NCBI GenBank assembly: GCA_905183005.1
Contig: CAJJDO010000147.1
Location: 187,521-251,520 of the forward strand
DNA from: Paramecium pentaurelia
Lineage: Eukaryota; Ciliophora; Oligohymenophorea; Peniculida; Parameciidae
Direction of reading: 5' to 3'
Length of the DNA: 64,000 nucleotides
The position numbers and the translations under genes were made by a program. The notes beneath the pieces were generated by a model that saw only the letters and a program-made list of their open reading frames with translations, made no database searches and was not told the origin of the DNA. Of the stretch, positions 34,910 through 47,127 are shown one piece after another (positions within the stretch are counted from its first letter, which is position 1; each line of letters begins with the position of its first letter).

Positions 34910-37264
34910 TCAAAGCACATTATCATCTATGTTAAGTAAATTATCATCTTATTAAAATAAACTAAAAGTATGGGAATTTGGTTAGAATGGCATTCCTCTT
35001 GTTTCAAAATCCTTCTGATATTGCTTCATCTTTTAATGTAAATTGGCAATCAAGTCCATTTTGTTTTATAGTTAGAACATCACTTTAGAGACATATTGTG
35101 ACATATCTTAAGGAGATTAGACTTATTACAAATTAATCATTTCCTTTGGTATAATCAAATCAATACATCTTTAGTGATTTCAACTATTTTATCAATAGTT
35201 TATTTATGCTCATTCAAAATGTGTTACTAATATTGATAATCATTATTTGTGAATGGTCTATTATTAAAGTACTTAGACCCTTCATAATTATTAATTTCTT
35301 ATAAGGGTCTTGTGGAACTTTGTCTTGAGGATTGGGATTCTTAAGAATACCTTCCTGTAACACTAAAATAGTTTGGATTGTTTATGCATAATTCTTCTTC
35401 AACCATAGAATCTTATCTAACATCTAATGCTTATTAATTTGATTGCTATTATTAATATCCTTAATCATATCCATTTTCTTAGAAAAGATTATTATTATTC
35501 TAACAAAATTATTGATGTTATTATTATGGGAACAAGGGTGTTTTATTTTATTAAAATGGTTATTGCTGAAATAATTAAGGTTATTATTAAGGAACTTCTG
35601 TCATTATTGAATTACATGAAGATTATTATTATAAGAATGTTTATTATGTATATTATTTGGAATTATTGGGCATTATATTAGAAGAACTACCTCCATTAAT
35701 CGTAGGTAAGGAACCTAAATTAAATCTATTAAGAAGATTATTATTCGAATTTTATTATGAAGAATTTTTAGGTATTTAAGATAATTTAGGTGGATTCTAT
35801 TATTATTATTATTAAGGTTGCTATTATTATTAAGGAATAAATTATTATTGTTATTATTGTTATTATAATTATTATTAATAGATATATTAATTTGATTAAT
35901 ATTATTGTTACATCATAATCTGTTATTATTACTATTATATTGATTATTATGGTTATTATTAAAACATAAATTACTGTTATTATTATGGGAACAATGAATT
36001 ACTCATTGAATTACATGATATATCTTCATCATCCTCATCATCTGGATTCTTATATGCTTTTCTAACAACCTTTGCTATTTTAATAATAAAATATATTATT
36101 ACTATTTTGTCTAGCCAACATTAATTCCCTTTAAATATAATCACCCTAAAATTATTTATCTTAGGGTTTCTTAAGTTCCTTAACTCTATCAGCATATCTC
36201 AATGTATTCAAAGTATGTTCACTACTTGATGAACTAGGAGAAATGTTTCCAATCATTACTGTTTTACAATTACCTGTTAAACTATCCTTTAAAACCTAAG
36301 AATACTTTAATTAGAATTACTAATGTAAGTTTTGATCCTCTAAAAGGAGTGTGATTTTTATTTAAATCTAATGCTCTTATGCATTCTTTTAAAGCTAAAA
36401 GAGACTTATTAATTTCAGCACCATCTATTCTAGTTTGTTTATTTGAATCTTAAACATCAGCTCCTCTTTCACTTCCTGCTAAATCAATGAATGACAACTT
36501 GCCAAAAACATTTTTTCCTGCTCTTAAATTGATTTATAAAATAGCATGAGATCTTGATGATTCATTATTGGCTCCATTTTAAGCTAAGAAAAATAATAAA
36601 ATAAATTAACCTGTCACTCTAACAGATTAACCCTAAGTAATGATTTACATAAGGGATTAGACTGAATTCACTTTCTTTTCCATTAGATTGATTAAATTGA
36701 CATTTCCCTTTGCATCTTCTCTGATTTAGATTTACCCTCTCTAATTTAAAAGATCAAATAATTTGCCACAATATATTTCAAAAAAGGATACTCCTACAAT
36801 CAAATGCTGAAATTCAGGCTAATAATATTATTGCAATCAATTTACTTATTATAGCAGTTAAAATATGTCATTAGCAGCTAAAATATACATTCCAGGTATT
36901 TATTTTTCAACATCACCCAACATAGTATGTGTTTTACCACTTCCTGTTTGACCATAAGCAAAACAAGTGACACGAGCCTTATTAAAGGCTGCCTCTATAA
37001 TTGGTCGAACTGCATTCAAATAAACTTATTAATTTGAGGCATTCTGATCAAATGCCAAATCAAAGTTAAACATATGTTCTTCAACATATTTTGTAAGATC
37101 TACCTTTTGTCTATGTTTACAATTGTGTATTACTTCACTTCTCTAACAATTACACTTTAATCACTATTAACATCCACAATATCTTCATCCTTTTTTGCTA
37201 GCTCCTTTTTTCCTAATGGTCTTTTTCTGATAACTACAACTATCTTGTCAGCCAAATCAGACAT
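34910..37264 (-). CDS. kinesin-13-like motor with long Q/N-rich region
   Basis: Exons 37264-37134, 37110-36846, 36818-36611, 36583-36321, 36295-36103, 36074-35167 and 35143-34910 give 733 aa; the introns are 23-28 nt. The motor is N-terminal (about residues 1-345) with VVIRKRPLGKKE, VDLTKYVEEHMFNFD, AYGQTGSGKTHTM (P-loop), NNESSRSHA (switch I) and DLAGSERG (switch II). The KRPL..KE and DLTKY motifs are typical of kinesin-13 (MCAK/KIF2), which depolymerises microtubules. About residues 390-600 are very rich in Gln, Asn and Pro, largely coded by TAA. The C-terminus (KQTIDKIVEITKDEM) is a conserved-looking helical tail. It converges with the AGC kinase gene, 34 bp away. Confidence 0.9.
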
Positions 37265-37333
37265 TTGATCAAATTAACCGGTTTAAATTTAAATAAATTA
37301 ACAATCAAATATGAGTATAATTAAATATCTATG

Positions 37334-38064
37334 TCATTATTACTATTATTATATAATTTATAACTTAGTAATCTATTCTATTCTAATCTCTTATTGAAAG
37401 TCCATCTTTATAATAATTTCTGCCATATTATTCCCGATATGATATAAATACTTTATATCTTTACTACTTCCGATGATAGATTTCCCTAACTTTCCTTTTG
37501 TATATCTGATGATGATCTTATCATACCTATTGATTGAATAGTTCTCTACATCATCTACTTGTATCATATATTAAACTATAGTTTATATCCTTTGATATAG
37601 GTCTCTCAAACGATAATCTCTTATAATCTTTTTAAATAATTGAGGGCTAGTTAATTCCATTCTTAAAATTTTATTCTTATTTGCTGTCTCCTACATCAAA
37701 TTCTTCTTTTTATGAATCAATTAAAATTTTTAGCTTCATTCAAATCATATGATTGTAATTATCTCTTCAATAGTTTTTGTATTTTGAAATCTCCTCTTTT
37801 CTCTTTATTTAAATAAATCCATATTATTTTTCTTCTCTCTCCTTTTAACTCCTTTTTGTATTCATATAAAAAATAATTGATTAAATTTTCTGTTCTTTCT
37901 TTGACTAATCATTTTTATTCATTTACAATTTAATCCTGATTATTATTAATCTAATTTAATTTAGAAGAAATCTATTCATGAATATTATTCAAATTATTAA
38001 CCTTCTTTAATATCATCTTATAATATCTAATTATTATATCAACATTATTAGTTATTGATACCAT
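37334..38064 (-). pseudogene. disrupted gene with in-frame TGA and one-base frame slip
   Basis: From ATG at 38064 a coding-like frame runs to an in-frame TGA at 37909-37911 (after NEQK) and then continues coherently (KERTENLINYFLYEYKKEL). Near 37740 the protein-like sequence shifts frame at an A-run and continues as RMELTSPQLFKKIIRDYR and INRYDKIIIRYTKGKLGKS to TGA at 37334-37336. No normal intron explains either break. Coiled-coil content is high in the first half. It could be a young pseudogene or contain two sequencing errors. No family is recognised. Confidence 0.45.
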
Positions 38065-38895
38065 TTTATTTAATGAAATCTCTTTTATATGTATGTCTTA
38101 TTCAGTTTAATTCTCATTTTTTTTATTAAAAATCTATGTACCCTATCATATATATTTTTCGTAAATTTCTTAAATGAAATTCACAAATATTTATATATCT
38201 TTATGAATTATCGGGTGCTTTCATTTAAAAATGATTAGTAAAATCTACTTTTATAATAAAACCTTAGTTTCTTGCTTAGCTGAATATTATGGATATTAGG
38301 CTTTCAAAGGCACTTGCTATATTAAATAATAATAGTAATTTGTTATTTAATTTTGATCTTAATTGTATATTCTTAATTCTGGAAAATCGGAGATATCTAA
38401 TAACTCAAAATTTCTTATTTTTAAGACTAGGTAATTTAAAGTATAATTATATGATAAATATTTTAATTTAACTATCATAATGATATTATGATAAGAATAA
38501 AAAATTTGTTCTTGATATAATTTATTTAGCAAATTTTATTTTTAAATTGATCAGGAAGTAATCAGAGTTTACAACAAAGTGAGATTTTTGTATAAAATGA
38601 AATAAGATAAATTTTAATTTACATCATGAGAGTTTAGTATTTAAATATTTTTTAATATTTTTATAGAAAAAATAATATCAATTTATGAAATATTAAAATT
38701 TACTATTTTATCTAATCCCCCATCTTTACATTGAATTGAATTATCATTTACGAACAGATTTTATATGATTTTAAGCCTGAAAAGATTTTTTTTTAATTTA
38801 ATTACTAATTTGCCTTAATATCTAAAATAAAAATATGTATTAGTATTATAATCCATTTGAATAATAAAACATATATTTAATAATTAATAATTCAT
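38065..38895. other. AT-rich intergenic stretch
   Basis: No gene or RNA was recognised. A short open frame near 38289-38471 lacks a convincing coding pattern. Confidence 0.4.
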
Positions 38896-40380
38896 TCATT
38901 TTTTTTCATGTAATAAAATTCTGTATGATCTAACATCTTTTGACTCATTAACAACAAAATAATTTTTTAACTTCATTAAATCACTTTATCTAATTTTTTT
39001 TGGATTTACTCTTGACATAAAGATAACAGCAAATTATTTATCACCAACTTAAGTAAACGGAGCATACTAATTTCCATCATAAACACAAACTGTATATTTA
39101 TCTGAAAAATAAATTCCATTTCCCACCTTCACTTTATTTCCAAATTCATCTATACAATCATTATCAGCATGATTTTATCCAGAACCAGGATTTAATTCTG
39201 TTTTAACAATTCCATTAACAGCAAAATTTTTAGTACCATGATACAAAATTCTCCATTCATTAGCGTTGCCATCCATTTTTATCCAATCATCATTTCCATA
39301 ATTTTTTAATTTTAATCCAAGTCCAAAGCAACCTTTTGGAAAATAATAATCATATCTATGATAAGGAGGTCCTCTTTATTCTTTTTCAGGTAATTTATCC
39401 CAAGTCATATTGAATTCTTTATTAAAATCATCAGAAGATAGAGCTACTCCTGTAGAGTTTTTTGCCCCAGCAGTTCTTGTATTATCAAAGTATGCTACAT
39501 ATTCAACTTAACCATTGCAATATTCATTTAAGAATTTTTATGCATTTGGGTTATTCTTAATCTCTTATTAAATCTCATCTGAATTTTTTCCTGTAATTTA
39601 AAAATTAATTTCAAAGCTTCCTTTTGATACTCCTAAAATTTCAATTTAATCAATTGATATATTAAGTGAATTTGATAGTTTTTATTTAAATTCTATTAAA
39701 TGTTTTTCTAATAATTGATTGTCATTCACAATTGTATCATAATCAAGATTTGTATTTCTAACCTTTAAACAAGATTAATCTGAACCATATGCACCTAGAA
39801 TTGAATCAAATCCAAATGAATATTATTTACTAGTTTATAATAATTCTCTATTTTAATCTCTTAATAATGATTCTTTTAAAACATAAAGTGCTACTTCAGG
39901 ATTTGAAACTTCAATATTCTATTTTACATGAGGTATTTATTTTACTTCTCCTGAATCTTTTAATTTTTTGAATAATTATTGTTAATATTAATGTTTATAG
40001 TATTATTTTTGATTATAAGTAGCAATAATATTATTATCTATTTTAATGATTTCTTAATTTAATGTTTATATTTATTGTTTAATTGGTTATTTACTAATTT
40101 GTTATTCTATTGATATTTTGCTTTTTATTGGTTATACTTCTTATATAGTCATATCATCTTTTCGATATTTAGATATGAAATCTTCATTTTGATAGATATT
40201 CCAGTAATCTTGGCTTTCATCTTACAAAAATCTATCTTGGCTTTCATCTTATAAAAATTCTTTTATACCTATTCTTCTGCTTTATTCCTACCTTTATCTT
40301 CTACAATATTCAAAAACACAAATAATAACAATAACACTGACGCACAATAAAGATATTCCTATGATTGACCAGAGATTCAT
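38896..40380 (-). CDS. membrane-anchored protein with ADP-ribosyltransferase-like domain, paralogue 2
   Basis: The gene is a single exon of 494 aa, closely similar to the gene at 30318-31874 from about residue 115 to the end. The N-terminal anchor (MNLWSIIGISLLCVSVIVII) is hydrophobic like that of its paralogue but different in sequence. It is followed by a tandem peptide repeat FLQDESQDRFLQDESQD. The C-terminal motifs are the same: WRILYHGTKNF, GNGIYFSDK, FAVIFMSRVNPKKIR. The middle lacks four residues present in paralogue 1. The first third diverges far more than the rest, which suggests different placement or partners but the same enzymatic or binding core. Confidence 0.6.
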
Positions 40381-40967
40381 GTTATAAGGAATATTTATTT
40401 TCTACTATTATAAAATAATTGAATACTTAGATTATTTTAAAAAAATAAGAGTCTTAATAGAATTAGGTTTAATAGAATTATTCTAAGTTAAAAAAAGTTT
40501 TTAATGCATGTTAATCCTACTTTAGCTACAATTATTGTTTTATTTGTTCATAGTATGATTTAGTCAAGGGTTTAAATTCAATAATTTGATTTCTCTTACA
40601 TAAGATTTATATATTTATTAAATTAACATCTTAATTGAAAAATTTAATTCTGTAATTCTTTAAGTTTCTGCAAAAGATTTTCATATTTCAATCAGTTTTG
40701 TTTCATTTAAATATTGATTAGATATTCAATATTTGATTTACCCAAAAGTATATTCTTAACTATTATATAATTTAATCTCAACACTAATTAAATTCTATAA
40801 TATTCATTTATATTTCGTTTATTTTTTTTCATAAATTAATTACAGAACTTAAAATTAATCAAAAATTTGGAGTTTATGTACTAATCTATAATAATAAAAA
40901 TTTTAAAGTAGAAAAATATGAGGTAATAATGGAATAATATTTGCTAAAATAGTTACTAATTATGTAA
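39962..40967. repeat. direct repeat 2, left copy (contig end)
   Basis: These 1006 bp match 40969-41974, with the single N at 40968 between them. This is again best read as an unmerged contig overlap. Confidence 0.9.
40381..40967. other. AT-rich upstream region of paralogue 2
   Basis: It holds the promoter side of the gene at 38896-40380. No other feature is seen. It is repeated exactly in 41388-41974. Confidence 0.5.
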
Positions 40968-40968
40968 N
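40968..40968. other. assembly gap base N
   Basis: A single N lies between two exact copies of a 1006-bp block. Confidence 0.95.
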
Positions 40969-41387
40969 AATTTTTTGAATAATTATTGTTAATATTAATG
41001 TTTATAGTATTATTTTTGATTATAAGTAGCAATAATATTATTATCTATTTTAATGATTTCTTAATTTAATGTTTATATTTATTGTTTAATTGGTTATTTA
41101 CTAATTTGTTATTCTATTGATATTTTGCTTTTTATTGGTTATACTTCTTATATAGTCATATCATCTTTTCGATATTTAGATATGAAATCTTCATTTTGAT
41201 AGATATTCCAGTAATCTTGGCTTTCATCTTACAAAAATCTATCTTGGCTTTCATCTTATAAAAATTCTTTTATACCTATTCTTCTGCTTTATTCCTACCT
41301 TTATCTTCTACAATATTCAAAAACACAAATAATAACAATAACACTGACGCACAATAAAGATATTCCTATGATTGACCAGAGATTCAT
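40969..41387 (-). other. N-terminal fragment of ADP-ribosyltransferase-like paralogue 2, duplicate copy
   Basis: It is identical to the first about 140 codons of the gene at 38896-40380 (ATG at 41387) and is cut at the N. It is probably an artefact of the unmerged overlap, not a second gene. Confidence 0.8.
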
Positions 41388-41974
41388 GTTATAAGGAATA
41401 TTTATTTTCTACTATTATAAAATAATTGAATACTTAGATTATTTTAAAAAAATAAGAGTCTTAATAGAATTAGGTTTAATAGAATTATTCTAAGTTAAAA
41501 AAAGTTTTTAATGCATGTTAATCCTACTTTAGCTACAATTATTGTTTTATTTGTTCATAGTATGATTTAGTCAAGGGTTTAAATTCAATAATTTGATTTC
41601 TCTTACATAAGATTTATATATTTATTAAATTAACATCTTAATTGAAAAATTTAATTCTGTAATTCTTTAAGTTTCTGCAAAAGATTTTCATATTTCAATC
41701 AGTTTTGTTTCATTTAAATATTGATTAGATATTCAATATTTGATTTACCCAAAAGTATATTCTTAACTATTATATAATTTAATCTCAACACTAATTAAAT
41801 TCTATAATATTCATTTATATTTCGTTTATTTTTTTTCATAAATTAATTACAGAACTTAAAATTAATCAAAAATTTGGAGTTTATGTACTAATCTATAATA
41901 ATAAAAATTTTAAAGTAGAAAAATATGAGGTAATAATGGAATAATATTTGCTAAAATAGTTACTAATTATGTAA
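40969..41974. repeat. direct repeat 2, right copy
   Basis: This is the right-hand copy of 39962-40967. Unique sequence follows from 41975. Confidence 0.9.
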
Positions 41975-44894
41975 TAGATAAAGTCGTATTAATTAGTTTA
42001 ACTTTGGGCTATTTATTTTTAGTTAAGAATTATTAATCAAATATTTTATGATTATTAATTATACATATCTTATCTAAGAACCAATCTTTAGGGGTAATAT
42101 CATATTTGATGATATATATAATTTTGATATTTTGGAGAGTTAGATTATTTCTCATACTAAAATTATAATTTTTACCATCTACCTACTTTAACAAAACGAT
42201 AATCAAATAATTCTTTTGATATTTATTTATTAATACTTAAATATATTAAGTATTGCTCGAATTAATGGTTAAACTAAAATAGAAAATAAGAATTTGAATT
42301 ATTATTGATTTATTTCCAAATCAATTGTTAGGCACTCTTTTTTTGTTGAGACCATTTGTAAGTATTTAGATTAATTGATTGTAACAGAATTGAGAATAAA
42401 GATTCAACAAAATACTATTGAATATATAATGAAGAAACCCGCTATTATTCAATAAGGTTAATTCTAAATTATAAATCTAATTTATTAATTATATTTTTAG
42501 TAAAATTATAGGATAATAATTCTCATAAATATAAGCTTATTATCAATAAAAATATTGATTTATCAAAATAGATAATTTTTACTTGTTTTTTTAATTAATC
42601 AATTGGAATTTAAGAAGAAAATATTTTAGATTAGAAAAAAAATAATGTTTAATAAAAAAAAGAAATGTGAAAATTAGAAGGATTCTACAAAAAATTAATT
42701 CTATTGATACTAATTAACTATAAAAGCAAAAAGTAGATTAGATCTAATTTGAAATAGTTAAATTTCGAATAAATATCCTATATGATCAAATCTAAATATA
42801 TGTATATATAATTTTATTTAGTTAAGATCTTCTTCTTCTGAGTAATAAAGGTATAACCGAGCTAAAAATGTTATTCAAACAAGAATAACAGAGGAATGAT
42901 ATAAAATATATAAACATTTCACTGAGAGTTACATCTTTTTGAGAATTAGAAATACAACCTGATTATGAGACTAGATGTTTGAAATCATTAAGCCTTTCGA
43001 AAATTCTTACATTTTAAGGTTTCATTGATATAGAGAGAATGATAACATTTATATTTAAAATTCATTAATTTATGTTTTATATTCTATGGTTGATTAAACT
43101 TTATTTTGAATTAGTTATCTCTATAAAATTCCCTTTATTTATTCGTATAGCATTTAAAAATGATTCGAAAATAATTTGAATTGATTTTTTAATTTTGATA
43201 TATACTTCAATTCTTCGAAAAGAATGCCTGGAGTGATTGATATAAGATTAAATATTTGCAAAAAGGATTACGTAAAAAATTATATAAGAAAGATAAATAA
43301 TATCTATAAATGCTTATATTGAAACGAGAATAAAGGCTTAATTTTCAATAAAAAATCCTAGAGATTTTGTAAATTACGCCTGATAAGGTTATAGATTAAA
43401 TATGGTAATAATTTGTTTTTAAAAACTAGCCTATTATGAAATCTACTATGGAATAGACTAAGATTAAAATATATTTAAAGTTTAGTTAGGGCTTTTTAGA
43501 AGGAAATAATAAAAGAGGAAATTAAAGATTTTAATGGTTAAATATCCATTTTGAGATAAATAATCATGAAGAAGAAAGAAAAATAAAATTTTAAACCTAA
43601 AAATTAGGCTTTTAATTAGGCAACACTAGAAATTATAATATCTACCTTATTTGGTATACCTGGATAGGTACAAATATGTTTGGAAGAAATATTTATAACT
43701 TAATTACAATTGGATTTTCAACATGTCGTTTAACATGTTTCTATACTGTTTATCAACTTTAAGCTGATTGAATGAAGTATTTCAGAATAAATTTAACTTT
43801 AGTCTAAAATATGTTTACTAATTGATTTATCTTAAAATGATATATGTGCTTAAATTAAAGAACTTAACCCGAGAGATTAAGTGATCTAATTATAGGAAGG
43901 CTTAATGATCAACATTTAGATTGTTTTTTGTATCAAAATTTAACTTAAAAACAAATAGACTTTATTGTCAAATTCATAGCTTTAGATTTACACAAATTAG
44001 CTATTCTAATGTGTTACTCTATTTAAAAAATATCAAAAATTAATGAGTAACGCCTAAAATATAAATCTCGAAGAAAGTATTTAAGAGAAATCAGAAAAAA
44101 TATTGTATAATTAAAGATTTATTGTTGTTATCAAAATAATATTAGATCTTAATTAGATATAACTTTACCTTCAATTTAAAAAATTAATGTAATTTATTTA
44201 AAAATTCGAATTTTTAAAACTTAATATGACTTCTTAATTTGCAAAAATAAAAGAATAACACATTTAATAAATTATCCAATTAAAATAATTTATATCAGCA
44301 TAGAAAGACCAAAATAATCCTTTTTTTCACAAATTTATTTAGTTAATATTAATAAAATTCAAATTGAGCAAATTTAACTACTCCATACATCTAAATTATT
44401 AAATTTTTGATTAATTTATGGATAATGAAATGCTGCTAATATCTGATAAATTAATAAACTTAATTCTAATAAAAGCCTTCAAAACGATTTCAGTTTCAAA
44501 ATTAGTCAGAACAAAGATAAAGATTGCTTTCTTAAATAACTTAATCTATTCCAAGTAAAATCTATCCATATTTTATTCATTCAATAAATATGATATATGT
44601 CTTCTAATTTTAATTTTATCTAATCTATTTTAATTAATCATCAATAAAATATAAATCAATAATGGGTTCAGAACACCAATCAAAATCAATCCAGGAATTA
44701 TAAAATAATATATCTATAAATAATAATCTTAAGTGTCATACATCATAGAAACATTACCGTGAATATAATTAGAATTTGATATTTCTCTTTTAGAAATATT
44801 CATGAAAACCAAATATTTTTGGAATTAATATAGACATTTTAACCCATCCTTTGCAAAGTTAAAAACACAAAAATATAAAGCTGCATTTGAAAAA
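41975..44894. other. long gene-poor AT-rich region
   Basis: About 2.9 kb without a gene I could support. Isolated short frames (for example near 43630-43760) read somewhat like protein but have no motif and may be relics. No RNA gene, long repeat or telomeric repeat was found. Confidence 0.45.
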
Positions 44895-44959
44895 ATGCTT
44901 AGATCATATTTTTTAAGATACAAAAAATATAAATATGATGCAAAAAAAAAAAAATCAAG

Positions 44960-45280
44960 CAATTCTGTGATCCAGCCTTTGAAAAAAGATCCAATTAGGC
45001 TAGCCTTTAGCAGCAAAAAGGGTCATAAAGACTACAAGGCGAAGCCCATGGAAGAAGAACGAATAGCTTCCCCATGAAACTTTCTAGTTATATAGGAAGT
45101 CTTTAGGGGGCAGGACGATGGCCACTAGAAGAAGGGAAGTGCAAAAATTTGAACTTGGAGTCAAGGCTTGAAGTAGGGAAGGGCTTGAGAGAGTAGGTAT
45201 GCTCTAAACTCATGTAAAGTTACTGGAGTAGGATTACACCCTTTGGTAAACAGACTGATGCATTGAAAACATTGAACTGA
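44960..45280 (+). other. GC-rich island of unknown nature
   Basis: Base composition rises sharply against the surrounding AT-rich DNA, with runs such as CTTTAGGGGGCAGGACGATG. One frame (ATG at 44895) gives a 60-aa Lys-rich peptide, and another (ATG at 45074) is open for about 80 codons; neither is recognised. Candidates are a structured non-coding RNA, an insertion of mitochondrial or bacterial origin, or exonic remains of the RasGEF relic that follows directly. Confidence 0.4.
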
Positions 45281-45481
45281 GTTGAGAAGCGCTATAAAGC
45301 TAATACAAAGTATGAATTCATCGACAACTTATTTTTGACATATAAACAATTTCATAGTTTTAAAGATTTAATTGAAGTGTTGATTGAAAAAATCATATTT
45401 TAGTTATTTCTACATGTTCATAACCAATTTAACAATTGTATTGGACAAACTAAAAATGAGGAACAATTATATAATATTTGA
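45281..45481 (+). pseudogene. RasGEF N-terminal-domain fragment (relic)
   Basis: An open stretch of 66 codons reads KYEFIDNLFLTYKQFHSF and then DLIEVLIEKIIF. This follows the RasGEF N-terminal (REM) domain pattern in which FLLTYR-xF is followed by a helix with L-LI-R. No catalytic RasGEF domain follows and no start codon precedes it in frame; a TGA lies just upstream. I read it as the remains of a guanine-nucleotide exchange factor gene. Confidence 0.5.
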
Positions 45482-46177
45482 TAATTAAAAGAATTACAAA
45501 TAATATTGAGAATTATGATAAATAAATTAGATTAAATAAGAAAAAATAATTTATTCCAATATCTTCTAAAACGCAAAAAGCATTTTTCTTCTTCTAATAG
45601 TTTTAATATTTTTATATTTCACTTCTCAATATCAACTACTTTGTTATTTGTGATTTGTGATTTTAACTAAATATTGTTTGATATAAAAAATAAAATTAAC
45701 ATTTCTTATGTTGTAATATAAGTATTTAAGTGCAAAGTTGTATTTAAGATTTAAGTAATTAGTTCCTTTATCATCTATTAGTAATGCAATTTTATAATAT
45801 ATTTTAACTGATGATGATCTCATATCTTATCTATAAAAAATTTATACAAACTAAATATTTAACATCATTCAGAATCAGTAAAATTGTAAATTTAAAATTT
45901 TTTTATTTTACCACCAATATAATTTGTTACTTCATTCAATCGAAAATTTGAAAAAAAATGTAAAATGATTTGATATTGAATGTAAATAAATCATAATACA
46001 ATTATTTGTTCGTATAAACAATAAAATAGTGTTATAGAGTACTTTGTAATCCTTACTATTTTTCAAAAGGAATTTATTAAAAAAATATATTTTAAAATAA
46101 ATTTAGAAGTAAATTTCAGTAACTATATTAGACTTTAGATAATACTTAAAAATTTGAATCTTTCTTTACGTATGATT
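45482..46177. other. AT-rich stretch
   Basis: It lies between two relics, and nothing further was recognised. Confidence 0.4.
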
Positions 46178-46754
46178 TCATTTGTATAATAAAACAAAAT
46201 TATAATATTTAAGTTTCATTTCTCTTCCTATATTAGAATTCTCTATAGCCATACATCTTAAGAGTTATTAACAAAAAAAATAATTAATTGGTTTCATTTC
46301 ATCGCTTTATCCAATTTTTTTTGGATTCACCCTGGACATAAAATAAACCCTAAATTTCTTATTACCTCTTAAGACCCTGTTGAGGATAGTCTCTTGAGGG
46401 AAGATAAGCGTTTAACTCCAATCCTATGTTACTAACCTTATACTAGATTATTTACTTAAATTTTAAGTTTGGTTTTGGTACATAACTCTGTTAGGGCCAG
46501 GTTCCCAAATTATGTTAGTAGGAGTATCATAATCTGCAAAAAAATATTTTTATTAACAATTATGTTATAATATATTTAATTTCCAAATATTTCCATGAAC
46601 AAATCAATATTATATTTACTTCTGACCAAATCATTCGCTTAGTCTTTTTTGGATTCCAATTACCTAAAATATCTGAATCACCTGTTAAATAAAGAGCTTT
46701 TCCATATTTAGTATTAAAATGTATTTGAAATTTTATGTATTTCATCATAAACAA
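46178..46754 (-). pseudogene. CBM20 starch-binding fragment fused in frame to a decayed ADP-ribosyltransferase-like end
   Basis: The upstream half reads as a CBM20 domain: FNTKYGKALYLTGDSDILGN, WNPKKTKRMIWSE, GNIWKLNI, ADYDTPTNIIWEPGPNRV. The splice needed between WSE and GNIW (about 46595-46622) has no proper AG acceptor. From 46594 the frame is open without TGA to 46178. Near 46345 it passes into sequence similar to the 3' end of the genes at 30318 and 38896 (VYFMSRVNPKKIGQSDEM). A one-base shift in a T-run near 46280 is then needed to recover NNSQDVWLQRILI, the counterpart of NESNDVRPYRILL. The second half is therefore a decayed third family member; the first may be a decayed CBM20 gene. 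Confidence 0.55.
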
Positions 46755-47127
46755 TAATAATGATTGTTTGTAGAAGTGTAAAAATTTTATATACTATTGA
46801 TAGAATTAAAACAATAAATTAAATCAATTCAAATAATTATGGTTAATATAATAGATAACACTTAATTAAATTTCAAAAAACTCTATAATTTTCATTTTTC
46901 CGGATCCGAAAGGTCTATTTAGACTATTAACTAATTTCATTTTTTAAATATGGATACAAGATATATTAGTTGTGAGCTTAGATTAAATAATTAAAGAAAA
47001 TTTTTAATAAAAAACAAATAGGAATTAATAAAATTTAGCAAATTAAAATAAGAAAATTTGATTATTATAAGATTTACTTTAATTAAAATCATGATTTATA
47101 TGATTTATTTATAAATAATTATGATGA
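46755..47127. other. AT-rich intergenic stretch
   Basis: No feature was recognised. Confidence 0.4.

Noticed and set aside
42318..42365. Resemblance to 894-940 (GGCACTCTTT followed by similar bases)
   Set aside because: Only a short stretch matches and the reading frame is not kept, so homology cannot be claimed.
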